Both the position numbers and the translations under genes were made by a program. Shown here piece after piece: positions 12,894-24,100 of a stretch of DNA of 64,000 nucleotides (its first letter is position 1; the number at the start of each line of letters is the position of its first letter). This DNA is from Nematostella vectensis (lineage: Eukaryota > Cnidaria > Anthozoa > Actiniaria > Edwardsiidae). A model generated the notes under the pieces. That model saw only the letters and a list, made by a program, of their open reading frames with translations, was not told the DNA's origin and did not search any database. Location: positions 2,356,001 through 2,420,000 of the forward strand of contig NC_064036.1 in NCBI RefSeq assembly GCF_932526225.1, read 5' to 3'.

Positions 12894-13448
12894 CTATTTA
12901 CAGTCCTGATAAACAAGTTGCAGTACAGTGTTGATAATCCCGCTCAGCTCTCCCAGATACTGCTTTATGTCTTCCAGTCGAGGGATGTACTCAGACTCAT
13001 CATACGCGACTCGATTCACTGCATTCCGTATCTCGTCCACGCACTCCACGATCGCGCGGTTTCCCGGTACAGACGCGCGTGCCAGTTCCTCCAATGTGCG
13101 GTTGAACGATCCGTGTTCGTTGTTTAATTGTAGTCTTAGTTTACTACACAGATCTCGAACGGGTCTTATACACGGCACGCCATGGCCGTATCTATCAAGC
13201 CGCGCACACGTGCTGTTCAACTTTTCCACCGACTCCAATATGTACTCCAGGTCTTCTCGCTCAAGGGATCGCTCATCTCGCACGCTGTCGTCCGAGCTTT
13301 CTGAGGAAGACCGCCTTCGTGGTTGCGAGGCTGTACCGCGTCCTTTGCGATTACTATGTTCTTGGACCTCCATTGCAAACTTGTTCAGGTTCTCAAGGCT
13401 TTTCCAGGTGCGACGTAAGTTTGATCTATGAACGACGTGATGACTCAT
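12894..13448 (-). CDS. Gene B: 184-aa paralogue of the gene A C-terminal domain
   Basis: One open exon from MSHHVVHRSN to a stop at 12894. An Arg/Ser-rich stretch (PRRRSSSESSDDS) precedes about 135 helical residues. These align with gene A: REDLEYILESVEKL with KRDLEHVIEIL, GVPCIRPVRDLCSKL with GVPYIRSVKQIL, then FNRTLEELARASVPG with FNKLVSILQDAQIP, and a C-terminal helix ending LVYQDCK. There is no stop or gap in the domain, which argues for selection. It lacks the long N-terminal region of gene A. A 5' non-coding or short coding exon upstream cannot be excluded, because an ATG start without other support was chosen. The function is unknown. A four-helix or coiled-coil adaptor domain is a guess from the heptad-like leucines. 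Confidence 0.65.
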   Translation of the reverse strand: MSHHVVHRSNLRRTWKSLENLNKFAMEVQEHSNRKGRGTASQPRRRSSSESSDDSVRDERSLEREDLEYILESVEKLNSTCARLDRYGHGVPCIRPVRDLCSKLRLQLNNEHGSFNRTLEELARASVPGNRAIVECVDEIRNAVNRVAYDESEYIPRLEDIKQYLGELSGIINTVLQLVYQDCK

Positions 13449-16400
13449 GTTTGAGGGCTATTTTTTTCCCTTTTTACTTGTCGCGGATTTTAAAGATGAT
13501 ACGCGTTGCAGAAGGCTTACTGTTATTGTTTTTGTCAGGTTTGACGAACCGCTTGTAGCTATCACTGTCTCGTGGTCTTGGGTGGGGCACACATGATCTC
13601 ATCCTAATGACTCCAGAAACCAATCACTTGTAAGATACTCCCAAACAGAAAACGGTGCGAGTCGAACAGAAATATGTATACAGCGAGAAACATTCAATAT
13701 CATACTGGTTTTGAATTTATTCTAAAAAATTTCAGGACATTTCCCTTGCACTTTGCGAAATATCGGCCCGTGGATGACGGAGATACGTGAACATTTTTAC
13801 TCCGTTTTGTGCATGCCTTGATGAGCCCGATTCTGGTGTTTTTCCTAGCTAATTATTTATATTTCTAAAATGCATTGTAATTTAGGTGGCGGTGGTTGTG
13901 GGTGGCGTGCAATGTATTGGGGTCGCCAATGTATTTTTCTATGGGAGGAGGGCCTCAGTCTAAATATTTTTCTTGTATTAGGAAACCCCAATTTGATTGT
14001 TGATGTCTGAAGGAGAGTTCACGTTTCTCTGCTCGATGTGGTTTATAGAATTTCGCCTTACCTTTGCTATGGTCCAAGTCTTTTTTCTGCTTTTTTCTTT
14101 CAAAGGGGGTAGGGGGGGATTTTGTTACCGACCCGTCAGATATATTGGTCGGTCCCTTGGGGTAGGGGGGTGGGGGATTTTTATCAATGTGTCCCTTGTC
14201 CTGAAAGGGGGGTCCAAATCCCGTTTCCCGGCCGTTATTTTTGCCAAATCGTTTTACTCCCTTCAGGACTCTCTTTGTGTGAAGTCAGACTTAAATAGGA
14301 AGTGGATGGTGTACAAGTAAATTAAAAAAGGAAATAACTAGAATTCACAATTTCATAATTTCTGCGCTTTTGGACTTCCAGCACAATTTTTGGAATAATT
14401 CTGCGTGTTTTCCCTTTTTCCTACAAAGACAACATACTTTTGTTTAGCTTCGAATAATTGTACGTGTTTTGCTGCAAGGAGACGTGGTTCGGTATTTCAT
14501 GTATTCAATCGTTTACCATAATGACTCTGACTCTTTAGCCAATCGTTAATGACTAGCTCATTGGGATTAACGAGGCATCGGTTCCGGTGCGTCTACGTTT
14601 TTAGCAAAGAGTTGTATTTTGCAAAAGAACCCTTCAAAGAAGAGAAAGCGCATTTCGTCCTCGATGGCTGAAGAAAAACCTTTAGTTTCTTGTGGTAAGC
14701 AAAAAAAGAAAATAACATATTTTGGATAGATTCAATCAATTAAATGATACTACTATTTTACACAAATTCACAATAGGTCGTGTTTTAAATTTATAGCTAT
14801 CAATTTGATAACTGCAATTTTATTTTCAAAATGTCGATTGCTTTTGGCTTAGAAATCACTGGGGTTAAGAATGAATTAGCTGAATTGGTTGCATTTTTTT
14901 TTAACTCAAGAAGCCGTTCTTTCTATCATTTATTTTCTTAAACCCCAAACACAAGTGTGAGGATTTTCACGCGTTCTTTCTGTCAAGTGACAAAATATTA
15001 TCAGTTTTTGCTCAGGTGCGTTCGTTTGTTCTAAATTTCGAATTTAAGTGTTTACGTCAAAATTTAATATTCTATGAAACCTCAATAAACCTGAAAGCAG
15101 TGGATTTCTATTTGGAAAACTGTAAGCTCATTTTAAAGGCTCCGACCTTATGAGTTATATCATTTTTTTTATTAAATGTGTTTTAATGATATTGAAAATA
15201 GTAGACAATGCGCATATTTTATATCTCCCATTTCTATCTTATATTTTCCCGAATCTTTATTTATTTTCTTTCTGTCGCAAAAGCCTTGCCTTCCGGTATT
15301 GCCACAGGGAAATTTAAATTTTATTTAGGATCTGGATTAGAGAAAAAATCTTTGATATTTGTTGAGCAAAAGTAGTTTCTCATTAATTTCATTTTATGGC
15401 TCGTAATGGCTTTTTTTATTGCATTATCTAGACTCTATCGCAAGCATCACGCTTCCTATCATGGAATCGTATATATGTTATGGTATGTTTTCTCTCGATA
15501 GTCGACTTTGTGGTTTAAAATAAATAAGATTCGGTGGAGTTCAAAATTGTTAAAATGTTTTTTTTTCTCATATAAGCTGTTTTTTTCTAAATTGGATTTT
15601 GTGGAATTCATTGTATAAATAAAGAAATAATGTGTTATTTATAATCTTGCGTGCTACCTTCGTTAATAAAACGGCAAAAAAGTTCAACGTACTAATGTGA
15701 ATAATTTCAGAGAGACAACCAATTTATCAACAAATAAAATGCCCCATTTTTTTTGTTGGTTTATTCAAAAGGGCGAAGAATTTGCTGATGAGTGCTTTTT
15801 GTTGTTGCAAGCTTCCTCGTGTTTTCGACACGAAAAGTGTTCAAATGTTTCGTCACTCTATTGCCCTCATTGTCCCCACTAATGACGGGAAAACGGACTG
15901 TGGTCTCACTGAAACGGGCTCGAGCCTACGCCGCTTAAAAGATTGGTTCAAATTGAGCCCTTGTGGTTTTATGGATGAATGGAGTATTATTGTCAGTGAG
16001 AAACATAACTGGGTTTAGTAGCAATAAAACGACCTCAGATAAAAAATCACGATTTTATCTCTATCTGCGCCTTTTAGTCTCTCAAGCTGACGCTTAGTCG
16101 GATGACCATGCCCTTGGTGGTATACGAGCTTTCGTGACGTCAAACTATTAACAGTTTTAGTGTAGCATGGTGTGCGTTATGTGGTGGAATAAAAGATGTA
16201 AATCTGTTATTTATGGTGTATTGTTGGTGAGCCTATACTAGTCATTATCAATAGATCACTATCATTCTTCTACTTTATGACCCGTACGACCCTAGTCTTA
16301 ATCGAACATCCGAATCTGGCTTCAAACTGAAGATCCCTTTTGATGGATCTACAAAACATCAGCTACCATATGCACTATGCAGGCACTACATAGCCCAACT

Positions 16401-18780
16401 GAAGACTCTGTCTTTCTTCAGAGGCTGTGATACGGAGTAACAAGTCCGGAATGTCGCGGTTTTCGCTGAAGAAACGCAGTTTTTTAAAGGTAAGCGTCGC
16501 ACATATAAAAACACACATCAAGAAAATCACCTGCTTTGCGCTAGCGTTATTGTGTGTTGTCAAATGGATTCCTCCAATTACCGCTTTAGTACTTGTTTGA
16601 TTAAGTAATGTTTCTCCGAGTGTAAGAAACTCGAAGCGCTAAAGGTATTGAGGTTCAAGGTAGGAAATATTCTGGAATTCTCCGACATGGTTTGAGAATC
16701 TAGACCGTCAGGTCACATTTTATTAACATAACGACATAACATTTATAGACACACTGAGATGGGTGGATTTGGATGGATTATCGCCGCGTTGAGCACCCAA
16801 AAATAAATAAAAGAAAAACATAATCCACAAATGTTGAAGGCGGGAAATATGGTTGCACGGAACATTAGTACAATTTATCATATATATTAACTCTACTATC
16901 TCGGTTGTGACTCCGACACAACCGAGAAAATCTCTATTAAAGAATTAAATCTGGTGGACGACTCTGCTAAACTTAATTCTCTTTTCTCTTTTCCCTTTCT
17001 TTAATTTGTTTATTCATTACCCACTATGAATGTATTCATCCTAGCATCTATTTACTAGCACATATTTTATGATTTATCCACTTAAACCAGCTTCCCGCAG
17101 TGATTCATGGGTATCACACACAAAAAAAAAATGAGCGTAAATAAATGCAAACACGGGAAGAAAGCTTTAGCATTCTTGTTTATGTTATACCATGATTCAG
17201 CTATTTATATATTACCCATGAAACACTTCGGGTTACGATATGATACATATTATTCTCTGAATTCACAAATCATTCATTACAATGATTTGACTAACAAAAC
17301 TTTTACTCATCTTGTTTTATGCTCTCGGCGACTTCCCGCATTTTCTAGTCATCATTGTAATTATTCTCATTATCGTTATCAAATCATCATCGATTGGGTA
17401 GTCATAATTAGTAACCATCATTGCACCAGGGCCATTCTCGTTCCCAAACTCCCAAAATAGCGCAACTTTTTTTTCGGTCACGCAACACTCAGAACAACCT
17501 CGTCCCCAAGGACTTTTGGCTAGACGCCATATTAAAATTACCCAGAAGACTCTGGTGGCAAGGTTGTAGCCAGACGACTAGTGCCCGGGAGCTTACAAGC
17601 ACGGACGGAATTGTTTTCGAAAATTTGGATTCCTGTGGCTCCAAGGGATCGGCTTCAGCTTTCTCCCGTTTTCAAAACATTTTTTTTTCGAATGACTTGA
17701 GAGAACCGGCTAACAGAGTAACTGAAAAAAAAATCCACACCTACCACTTTACAAATGTTGGCTATATCTTTTGCCAACGAAAGCTTCAAAATAGATTATA
17801 GAGGTTAAAGATGTTAAAAGATGCAATGACTTAAAAACTGGCTACTATATTACTATATTAAGGCCTGGGTAGTTTCTCTTAGCATAGAATATGACTTTTT
17901 GTCTTAAACTTTATTAACGTCGCCTTTAATTTATCCTTTTTGGCAAGATGATTAAAGTTGACGGCCTTAACATTTTCGTTATGTCTTCTTGCTGGTGATT
18001 AGGCGTTTCCAGATAGTGCTCCCAAAAAGCCAGAGAACTGCTCCCAAAAAGCCAGAGAAGTGTTCCCAAAAACACCCAAAAAGTGCTTAAAAAGTGCTCC
18101 AAAATCAAAATAGTGCTCATTGGCGAAAAGAAAATTATCGTATATTTTTAAAAATTTTTAGAGATAAGTTCTGTTTTAATTAAAAACGAATAAAAGAAAG
18201 AATATTGCTTTTATTAAATACATGCATTAGAGTATCTTGTATTGTTGTCCATGAACGGGTAAATCACACTTTAGTGTATAAGAACTAACTGTATAATAAA
18301 TGACTTTGTTCTCTTTTGTGTTTGTTTACCCTTGTTATTTGGATACTTCTAAAAAAACAATGTTCATTTACAAACATCACCAATGTCAATAATGTTAAAC
18401 CTGATAACAGACCTTAATTATAACGAGAAATAATTATAATAGATGTAAAACAGGAAAACATGGCAAACAGATCTTCTAGATCAGGCATTCTATTTTTGTA
18501 ATGAACTCAACAGGCTACCCAATATTTGTGGTTACCAAAGCACAGCCTACCTATTAAAATGTCGAAATCACAAGTCTTAGAGTTTTAGCCTAGTTGAGAA
18601 AATATTATTTGTAGTTAAGGAAACTAGAAATGTCTATATAAGACAACAAAACCTAGTAACTTGGGTTTAAAAAGCTAGAAGTTGACTTGTTTACCCAAAA
18701 AGTGCTCTCTGATCAAAATAGTGCTCCCAAACCCAAATTGCGCAAAAATAGTGCCGAGCACAATCTGGAAAGGCCTACTG
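13449..18780. other. Intergenic region, no supported gene
   Basis: AT-rich sequence with many short frames but no paired splice sites, conserved motif or long open frame. At 18000-18110 there is a short tandem cluster of GTGCTCCCAAAAAGCCAGAG-type units; related AAAAGTGCTC and ATCAAAATAGTGCTC pieces recur at 18697-18735. Confidence 0.5.
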
Positions 18781-19155
18781 GTGATGACGTCACATCATAG
18801 ATCACGTGACATTTTTTTGCCTTTCCGCCGGTGGGGAAAACAGCTTGGACAAAGGTGTTTACTAAATTAGTGTTGACTTTATGTGTGTCATATGATAGCG
18901 TTTTAGCATCCTGAATTTTCTCTGCCGTTAACAAGATATTAAATATTTTGTCAAGTCACGTGAACTGCTGCGAAATAAAATGTTGATTTGTGACCGAAGG
19001 GCTAAACTTTTCTTGCCGGTTAAGACATCGGTGTGCAGACGTGTTTCAAAGGAACAAAAAAAAACCTGCGATGTTTTCTTTTGCATATCCACCAGCGGAG
19101 AATTTTGAAATATTGATTTGCAAAAGTCACGTGATCGGCTGGATGACGTCATCAC
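18781..19155. mobile_element. Inverted-repeat (MITE/foldback) element ending in CRE and E-box palindromes
   Basis: The left end GTGATGACGTCA and, further in, GATCACGTGAC are matched in inverse at the right end (GTCACGTGATC then TGACGTCATCAC). A third inverted block, TCCGCCGGTGG against CCACCAGCGGA, lies further inside. The total is about 375 bp with no coding capacity. Each end contains TGACGTCA (CREB/ATF core) and CACGTG (bHLH E-box). No clear target-site duplication. It lies about 1.5 kb upstream of the TRPA start. Confidence 0.6.
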
Positions 19156-19230
19156 TCAAAATAAAATACTACCAAACAGCTAACATTGCCAAGTTTGATG
19201 CCTAAGAATATACCTAGGAGATAACTTATC

Positions 19231-19260
19231 TTTGTACTCAAGTATATACTTGAGTACAAA
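19231..19260. repeat. 30-bp perfect palindrome
   Basis: TTTGTACTCAAGTAT followed by its exact reverse complement, with no spacer. Immediately to its left, 19198-19230 is an inverted copy (32 of 33 bases) of 24831-24863. Confidence 0.9.
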
Positions 19261-20703
19261 AATCGCTCGGTAATCGCGCCACAGGAATCCCGCTTGGATA
19301 TTTTATCCAAAGGTCAAACAAGATCATTAGGCTTTCTGCCCCCCCCCCCCCCCCTCCCCAAATAAAAAGTGCTTTTCTAGAGATTTTAATTCGGAAATCA
19401 TCAAATAAATTTAAAGTTTTGCTTTAAAGTCTCGCCTGCAGTTAATTTCTTAATTTAAACGGGGTATATTACATTGTTTTTTGAAGTCATTAGCTTAACA
19501 CTTATCATTTTCTTCATTGTCCACATATATATCTTTGGACTGCCTTGTGAATTGAATGGTAGCCAATCCACACAATACAATAGCGCCTACCTTGCATAAA
19601 ATGACGCCTCTGCTCTATATGAGGTTTTTTTTAGACCGTTGATCTACTGCCCTCGTACACAAGGCACTAACCCAAGTGATTTGACACGGTACTGCTTCAA
19701 GTTGGGTTGTCCAGAATTTGGGCAACCATTTTTTATCATAACAGAGGTTCGCAGGCAGACATGGACACGCCTTATGTTTTATAAAAATTGAAAAGCCAAA
19801 CATTGACACAGCACTTTGGGCTCCTCAATGTAAGCATTTGTTGTTTTGTCATACTGCTTTAAGCGACTCCACTTCTCGGAAATTAACAAATCATATATGC
19901 ACAAAAAAATAAAACTAATACTGTAAAGTATGGATCAAAAGCACTTCACTTGAAATCATTAGAGTTCTTTCTATCTGAAGTTTTAACAGCCCGCCCCCGT
20001 ACTTTGTACGTTTTGTTTCGCACCTAGACAGCTGAACAAGCTTTGATCAAACATGAGAGCGTTTTGCATTCTAATTTTCGACATACATTATTTATATTTT
20101 CTCATTGGGTACGGGCAACTACCATCTAAAAAGTAGAAATTTAGGCAAATATTAATGTTTTTTACTAGTGATGACGAGCATGGCATATGCAAACAAGCAC
20201 CAGTTAAAAACATTATCTTATTTGAATTTGACGCATCTGAGATCTTGCTACACTAGATCTAGCGACCATTACTAATAATTCTTTAGATTTGATTGTCTTC
20301 GGCAACAGGCGAATATAATTTACATAAATTTATAGTTGTGGACAAGGTATACCTAACGATCTCATTGATCGAGCGAGAATTTGTAACGTGAAAATTGTAA
20401 TGTGCTTACAAGGACGAATTTAGTTTGAAGTCTTCGTTGGGGCGATGAGTGATCGAGGGTAGAAATGAACGGTTATGTACGAGAGAAAGACGTGGTTGTT
20501 CCTCAATAACAGCGGAAAGTCCTCATACGGAAAGAGAAGTTTAATGGTTTGTTATTGTGGCAAAAAGAAAATATCATTGATTCTGTTTTCTAAGGACTCA
20601 TACACAACGTGGTTGAAAAGATTTGCCACGTGGTGTCCTATCGAAAATTTGGGTATATAATATTCAGAGGACTATACGAACCTAAGAAGTAGCGTAATTT
20701 TTT
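19261..20703. other. 5' flank of the TRPA gene
   Basis: AT-rich, with a poly-C run near 19341-19356. No exon recognised. TATATAAT at 20654-20661 lies about 45 bp before the start codon and could be a TATA-like element, implying a very short 5' UTR; an upstream non-coding exon is equally possible. Confidence 0.35.
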
Positions 20704-21165
20704 ATGGCTTGGAACAATGTTAGGAGTCTTTTACGTGGCATTCCGGGATCCGAGAGCAATCGAACGAATGATTTGGATGGAGATGAACAAAATCTAAGTC
20801 AACAGATAGCCAAACAAGACAATAAGGAATGGATACCACAAAGACGACTTTGTGAAAACCCACATACGAAACTAGGCGAACGTAGATCACTCGATTTTCT
20901 CACAGTTCCCGCTTATTCTGAGCCTTTAAGACGAACCTCCTCGGTAGGAGGTCGAATCGATGTAGTCGAAAAACGTGGAAGTCGCAGTGCCAGTCTGCTT
21001 TCTGCGACTTGTTACAATGATTTAGGCGGTTCGAGCTTGGGCAGTCGCGAACGGTTTTTGTTTAATGGCTCAGCGCGAGGGCAGAAGCGTGTTCCTGTAC
21101 GGGAGATATTCGGAAAGCAATCGATTGAGGATTTATCAGCTGCAAAATTCACTTATTGGTCTCAG
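20704..21165 (+). other. TRPA1-like: TRPA exon 1: 154-residue unique N-terminal region
   Basis: Opens with [12 protein letters not shown] and ends TYWSQ at a CAG|GTAGGT donor in phase 0. It is rich in Ser, Arg and Gly, with RRTSSVGG and RGSRSAS stretches that resemble basophilic-kinase sites. No ankyrin motif. The join to exon 2 (also phase 0) is inferred; if exon 1 belongs to a separate short gene, the channel start would lie in a missed exon of the 6.3-kb intron. Confidence 0.7.
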
Positions 21166-24100
21166 GTAGGTGATAAAATGTATCTTTCAAAGTTGAACTA
21201 TTAAATTTTGTTCTTCTTTTTAATATAAATATATGTATACTAAATGATTTTCTTTTGAGAAACTAACGGCTACTAGAAGATGTTAACCGATCTATTTTCA
21301 CGTTTGCATTTTGTTTCTGTGACATTGATACTCTCGTAACGTAGTCATTACGGGGGAGTTCAGTAAGATAAGAAAAACATGGTTAACCGTATGAAAAGTT
21401 TATCGCTATATTTTGAACCAGAAGCTTTATGATAAACCAAACCCTATTTTTTTTAAAGTAAACCTTCTCGAAGCCCTTCATAAGTTTCCATGGTAATTCA
21501 TTACAATAAATAACCGAGCGACTGATTCCCTGATTAATACTTACTTTTTATTTTTTCAAATAGCATGCAAAAATGGCTTATCTAAAGTTGCCAATATACA
21601 AGGCTTAAGCATAACTCCTGCCGAGGATGGTATATTTCAAATGTCATTTTCAATAATGAAAAGAGCAATTTAGATTATATTTCAGAGGATGATGGTACGT
21701 CTGAATAAGTCCCATCTCTCTCTAGTCCCTCTCGACCTTTTAGAATAAGTAAGAAGCGATACATAACATTTGAAAAAAAAAAGAAAGTGAAGTATATCTT
21801 CGCCATTTCTCTGACCAGCTCTGACTTTAAAAGCCTGATAAATGTTGTTGATGGAGATATGTTCTGAATCTAAATAATGATCGTAATAATCAATTCTATA
21901 GTGTTTTTGCCATTTGGTTAAAAATGACAAGGATTAATTTTGTTCAGTGAGAGTGATATTATCACATCCTTACAATATTTATTTGGTTGATTTATTCCCT
22001 ATCCATTACAGGATATCTGTCACCGGAAACCGGGATTTTCTTGTTTCGTGTTTGGTTTAGTTTTCCCATCGTTAATGGCATTTAGTTCTATTCTCAGACG
22101 AGGGATAATGAATTTTATAATGAATTTTATAAGGAAATCCTTGGCCCTCCTTATGAGCGTTGGGAACAATAGAAAATCCAAAAACGCTTACCGTTCGGCC
22201 ATTGATTTATCTGCTTGTCTGTCCCAAGTCGGGACTTCAGTTTATTCTGTTTATCCGCGCACACACCCATAAATATCAATTCATTTATTCATTTATCTGA
22301 ACAATTACATCGTTTCTCGGCTTACACGTACTTTTTTGCCAGTTCAAATTTGTTTAATTTGCTCAAATTTGCATTCCATTTCCATTTTTCATAGCAACTT
22401 TTTACCGACAGTCCAATAGGCTGTTTTTCTTGTCTCCTCAAGAGAGAGACTACCCGATTTCTTCCTCCAGGAAACAAACTATCAGTTTATGTCTGTTTGT
22501 TTGAGCACTCATTATCTTTTCTATCTATTACCAGACAGGGTGGGGCACTGGGGGCACGTGCCCCCCGAAATGTTTAAAAATTTTAAGATAAGGGGGGCTG
22601 TGTACCCCATCATTTTCTAATTCGTGGCCTGCTACGACACTGATAGCCATGATATAATAGTTCCTTTGAGAAGAAAATGCGTTTAATGCTATTCTGCTAT
22701 AAATCTAAGCTACAAACATTACATGACGGACCATAGCGGGATGGACAAATGCCCAAAAACTCTGGCACTGCTTAGCATTTTCCAAAGAAAAATCAATTTG
22801 TACGGCCAGTAGTAGAGTCGTGTGTTTTATATTGTGTCCTGCCGTAGCTAGAAAACCTTGTTCAGGGGGGGAGGGGGCAAGCCAAAGATATTTCTATATT
22901 GCTTCGAGGGGGGCAGACACTACCTTTCCATATGTCTTTTGCAAAATTCCGCTGCTTTTCTAAGGTACCCCCCTTGCCCCCGTACGTGCTAGCTACGGCC
23001 CTGTCAAAGCACAACCGCAGTGCTTTTATAGTGGGCCCTAGTTCGCTGGAAATGGCGCTCCTGGTAGGCTTGTCTTGTTCGAACCGATTAAAATGAAGAT
23101 CAACTTTATATATAGAAGTGAGGCTATTTATTTGTGTTAAAATGTTCAACATCATTCTAAGATTCCTGAATGATAAACAAAGTGGTGGTAGACTATTTTA
23201 TAAACTGCTTTTCCTATTTTAGCTTTTGAAGCAAACTATCTTGCCGTGGATAGGGAGGGGCTGGCGTGAAGATAAGGGGTGGCTACTAAAGCTAAATGCT
23301 TGTTTAGTAGTCGTAGGGGTTCGGGTGCGCCCACGACGACACAACGGCTTGGAACCGAGTCCTTTCATGAGTTTGGGATACCTTAGCCCCCTACACCCCC
23401 CCCCCCCCCCCCCCCACCTTCGCACCATCTCTCCCCCTCCGATGCTCCACGTCCCGCTATGCTCGTATAAAGCAAAACATGAAGTGTAGCGTGACAGCGA
23501 TCTTGATACAAATCATTTGAAGTTCGCGGTCTCGTTAAGCTCACGCTTCGATACGGCACGACACGGCTCATCGCGGTAGTTTGCGGTAGTTTGTGGTTTA
23601 GCTTTCCTGTCGTATGACTCCAAACTAATTGATAAAATGCGATTAGTAGTTCATCGAGCCTCTATACTCACCTGGCTTGCTCTCCAAGGTAATAATTGAT
23701 CTAATGCATGTCCTTTTTTCAAAACATACACCTTTTTCGACGAACTATCGCGGATTTCCTTATAGATTAATTATATCAAGTCAAATCATTTGTACTAATC
23801 TTTTTTTCGCACAATGCTGTCTGATGCTAAGTGGTGAAATAATGTTTTGCGCAAGTGATATTATTTGCTGTTGACTACAACACGCTTGATTACAATGAAA
23901 CCAACACTGGTGCATTATTTTATGAGTTATATTATATATTCCATTATTCTCTAAGGATTGGCGAATTCCTTGTTGACAAGCCGTCGACAACTACTTTAGT
24001 TGACATTATCACATAAAAATATTCAGAGCAAAACAAATCGAGATTTTCCGGTTTTTATCTCCTTTGGACGAATACATGTGGTGATCTCCATTCGCTATGC

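Noticed and set aside
23219-23571. Overlapping frames on both strands around a poly-C run
   Set aside because: All depend on homopolymer and low-complexity sequence; no consistent exon structure.
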